In this document: positions 63,762 through 64,000 of the stretch, piece after piece
Numbering within the stretch: position 1 is the first letter of the stretch
How the letters are laid out: every line of letters begins with the position of its first letter
NCBI GenBank assembly: GCA_963830385.1
Contig: CAWHMD010000005.1
Span: 186,001 to 250,000 of the forward strand
Origin: Bog-532 sp963830385
GTDB lineage: Bacteria; Actinomycetota; Actinomycetes; Streptosporangiales; Streptosporangiaceae
DNA: 64,000 nt
Reading direction: 5' to 3'
Made by a program: the position numbers and the translations under genes
The notes under the pieces: model-generated
The model's input: the letters and a program-made list of their open reading frames with translations, nothing else
What the model was told of the DNA's origin: nothing
The model's database searches: none

Positions 63762-64000
63762 TCAGCTCACGCAGGCCGGGCCCAGCAGCTGCTTCAGATC
63801 GCCGAGCAGGGCCGGGGAGTTGGCCACCCGGAACTTGTCGTCCAGCCGGACCACGGTGGTCCGCTGGTTACCCCGCAGCCTCAGCTGTACCTCGGTCGGC
63901 CCCGCATGGGTCATCAGGACCTCCTTGAGCTGCTCCACCACCGGCGGGACGCACCGGGTCAACGGCATCGACACCACAAAAGGGCCGCCGTCGCTGGTCG
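63762..64000 (-). CDS. dnaE: DNA polymerase III alpha subunit, C-terminal end
   Basis: The last ~78 residues of DnaE: LTRCVPPVVEQLKEVLMTHA, GPTEVQLRLRGNQRTTVVRL, DDKFRVANSPALLGDLKQLL. This is the C-terminal domain of actinobacterial DnaE. The gene continues past the window edge; ATG codons inside this piece are internal. Its position upstream of the his operon matches the Streptomyces gene order. Confidence 0.82.
   Translation of the reverse strand, partial: TSDGGPFVVSMPLTRCVPPVVEQLKEVLMTHAGPTEVQLRLRGNQRTTVVRLDDKFRVANSPALLGDLKQLLGPACVS

Overview
The window comes from a high-GC actinomycete. Nearly every gene is GC-rich at third codon positions. Several families are largely restricted to Actinomycetia: DUF397, XRE regulators with a DUF5753-like C-terminus, the SAV2177/DUF574 methyltransferases, DUF2567, DUF1707, an ANTAR response regulator of the PdtaR type, and bifunctional PriA. 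An F420-type oxidoreductase and polyphosphate glucokinase fit the same picture. The order dnaE - hisDCB-hisH-priA-hisF-hisI - trp - lgt - gltBD - glyA - pdtaR - polA - rpsA - coaE - uvrB resembles the Streptomyces core chromosome. A Streptosporangiales or related lineage is my best guess, not proven.

1-6.6 kb is an actinomycete-specific signalling patch. A partial aldo/keto reductase and a DUF574 methyltransferase are followed by two XRE-DUF397 pairs in mirror image around strong shared hairpins, then a GHKL ATP-binding protein and a divergent nucleoside hydrolase. Related palindromic sites lie upstream of both XRE genes. 6.8-10.9 kb holds a LuxR/DesK-type two-component system divergent from a small membrane protein plus an ABC exporter.

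10.9-19.8 kb is one long leftward gene string: parA, a ribbon-helix-helix protein, a His-rich membrane peptide, scpA, scpB, rluB-type pseudouridine synthase, aroH, tyrA, cmk, der and bioA. It links chromosome segregation/condensin, ribosome assembly and aromatic amino acid synthesis. Upstream lie pyrG-nudix-ald-xerD (xerD apparently starting at CTG), a DMT-like membrane protein, uvrB, coaE, rpsA, polA and a secreted aldose epimerase behind a lac-operator-like site.

34.7-39.2 kb contains a gene-poor stretch, pdtaR, a tRNA with a CAA anticodon but a short variable loop, a free-standing LAGLIDADG protein just downstream of it, and glyA behind a ZTP (pfl) riboswitch. 39.2-45.6 kb is gltD and gltB, separated by tandem identical hairpins; gltB carries an in-frame palindromic insertion. 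46-52 kb is hisI, a Trp-associated membrane protein, a degenerate response regulator, trpC, trpB, trpA and an Lgt-family protein that has lost the Lgt signature residues. trpE is absent from this cluster.

52-59.3 kb holds hisD-hisC-hisB-hisH-priA-hisF as an overlapping leftward operon, convergent with polyphosphate glucokinase. 59.4-64 kb holds small conserved actinobacterial genes (DUF2567, DUF1330, DUF1707, YbjQ), a cupin-XRE regulator with an operator-like palindrome, an F420-type oxidoreductase divergent from a MarR regulator across a 7-bp repeat tract, and the 3' end of dnaE.
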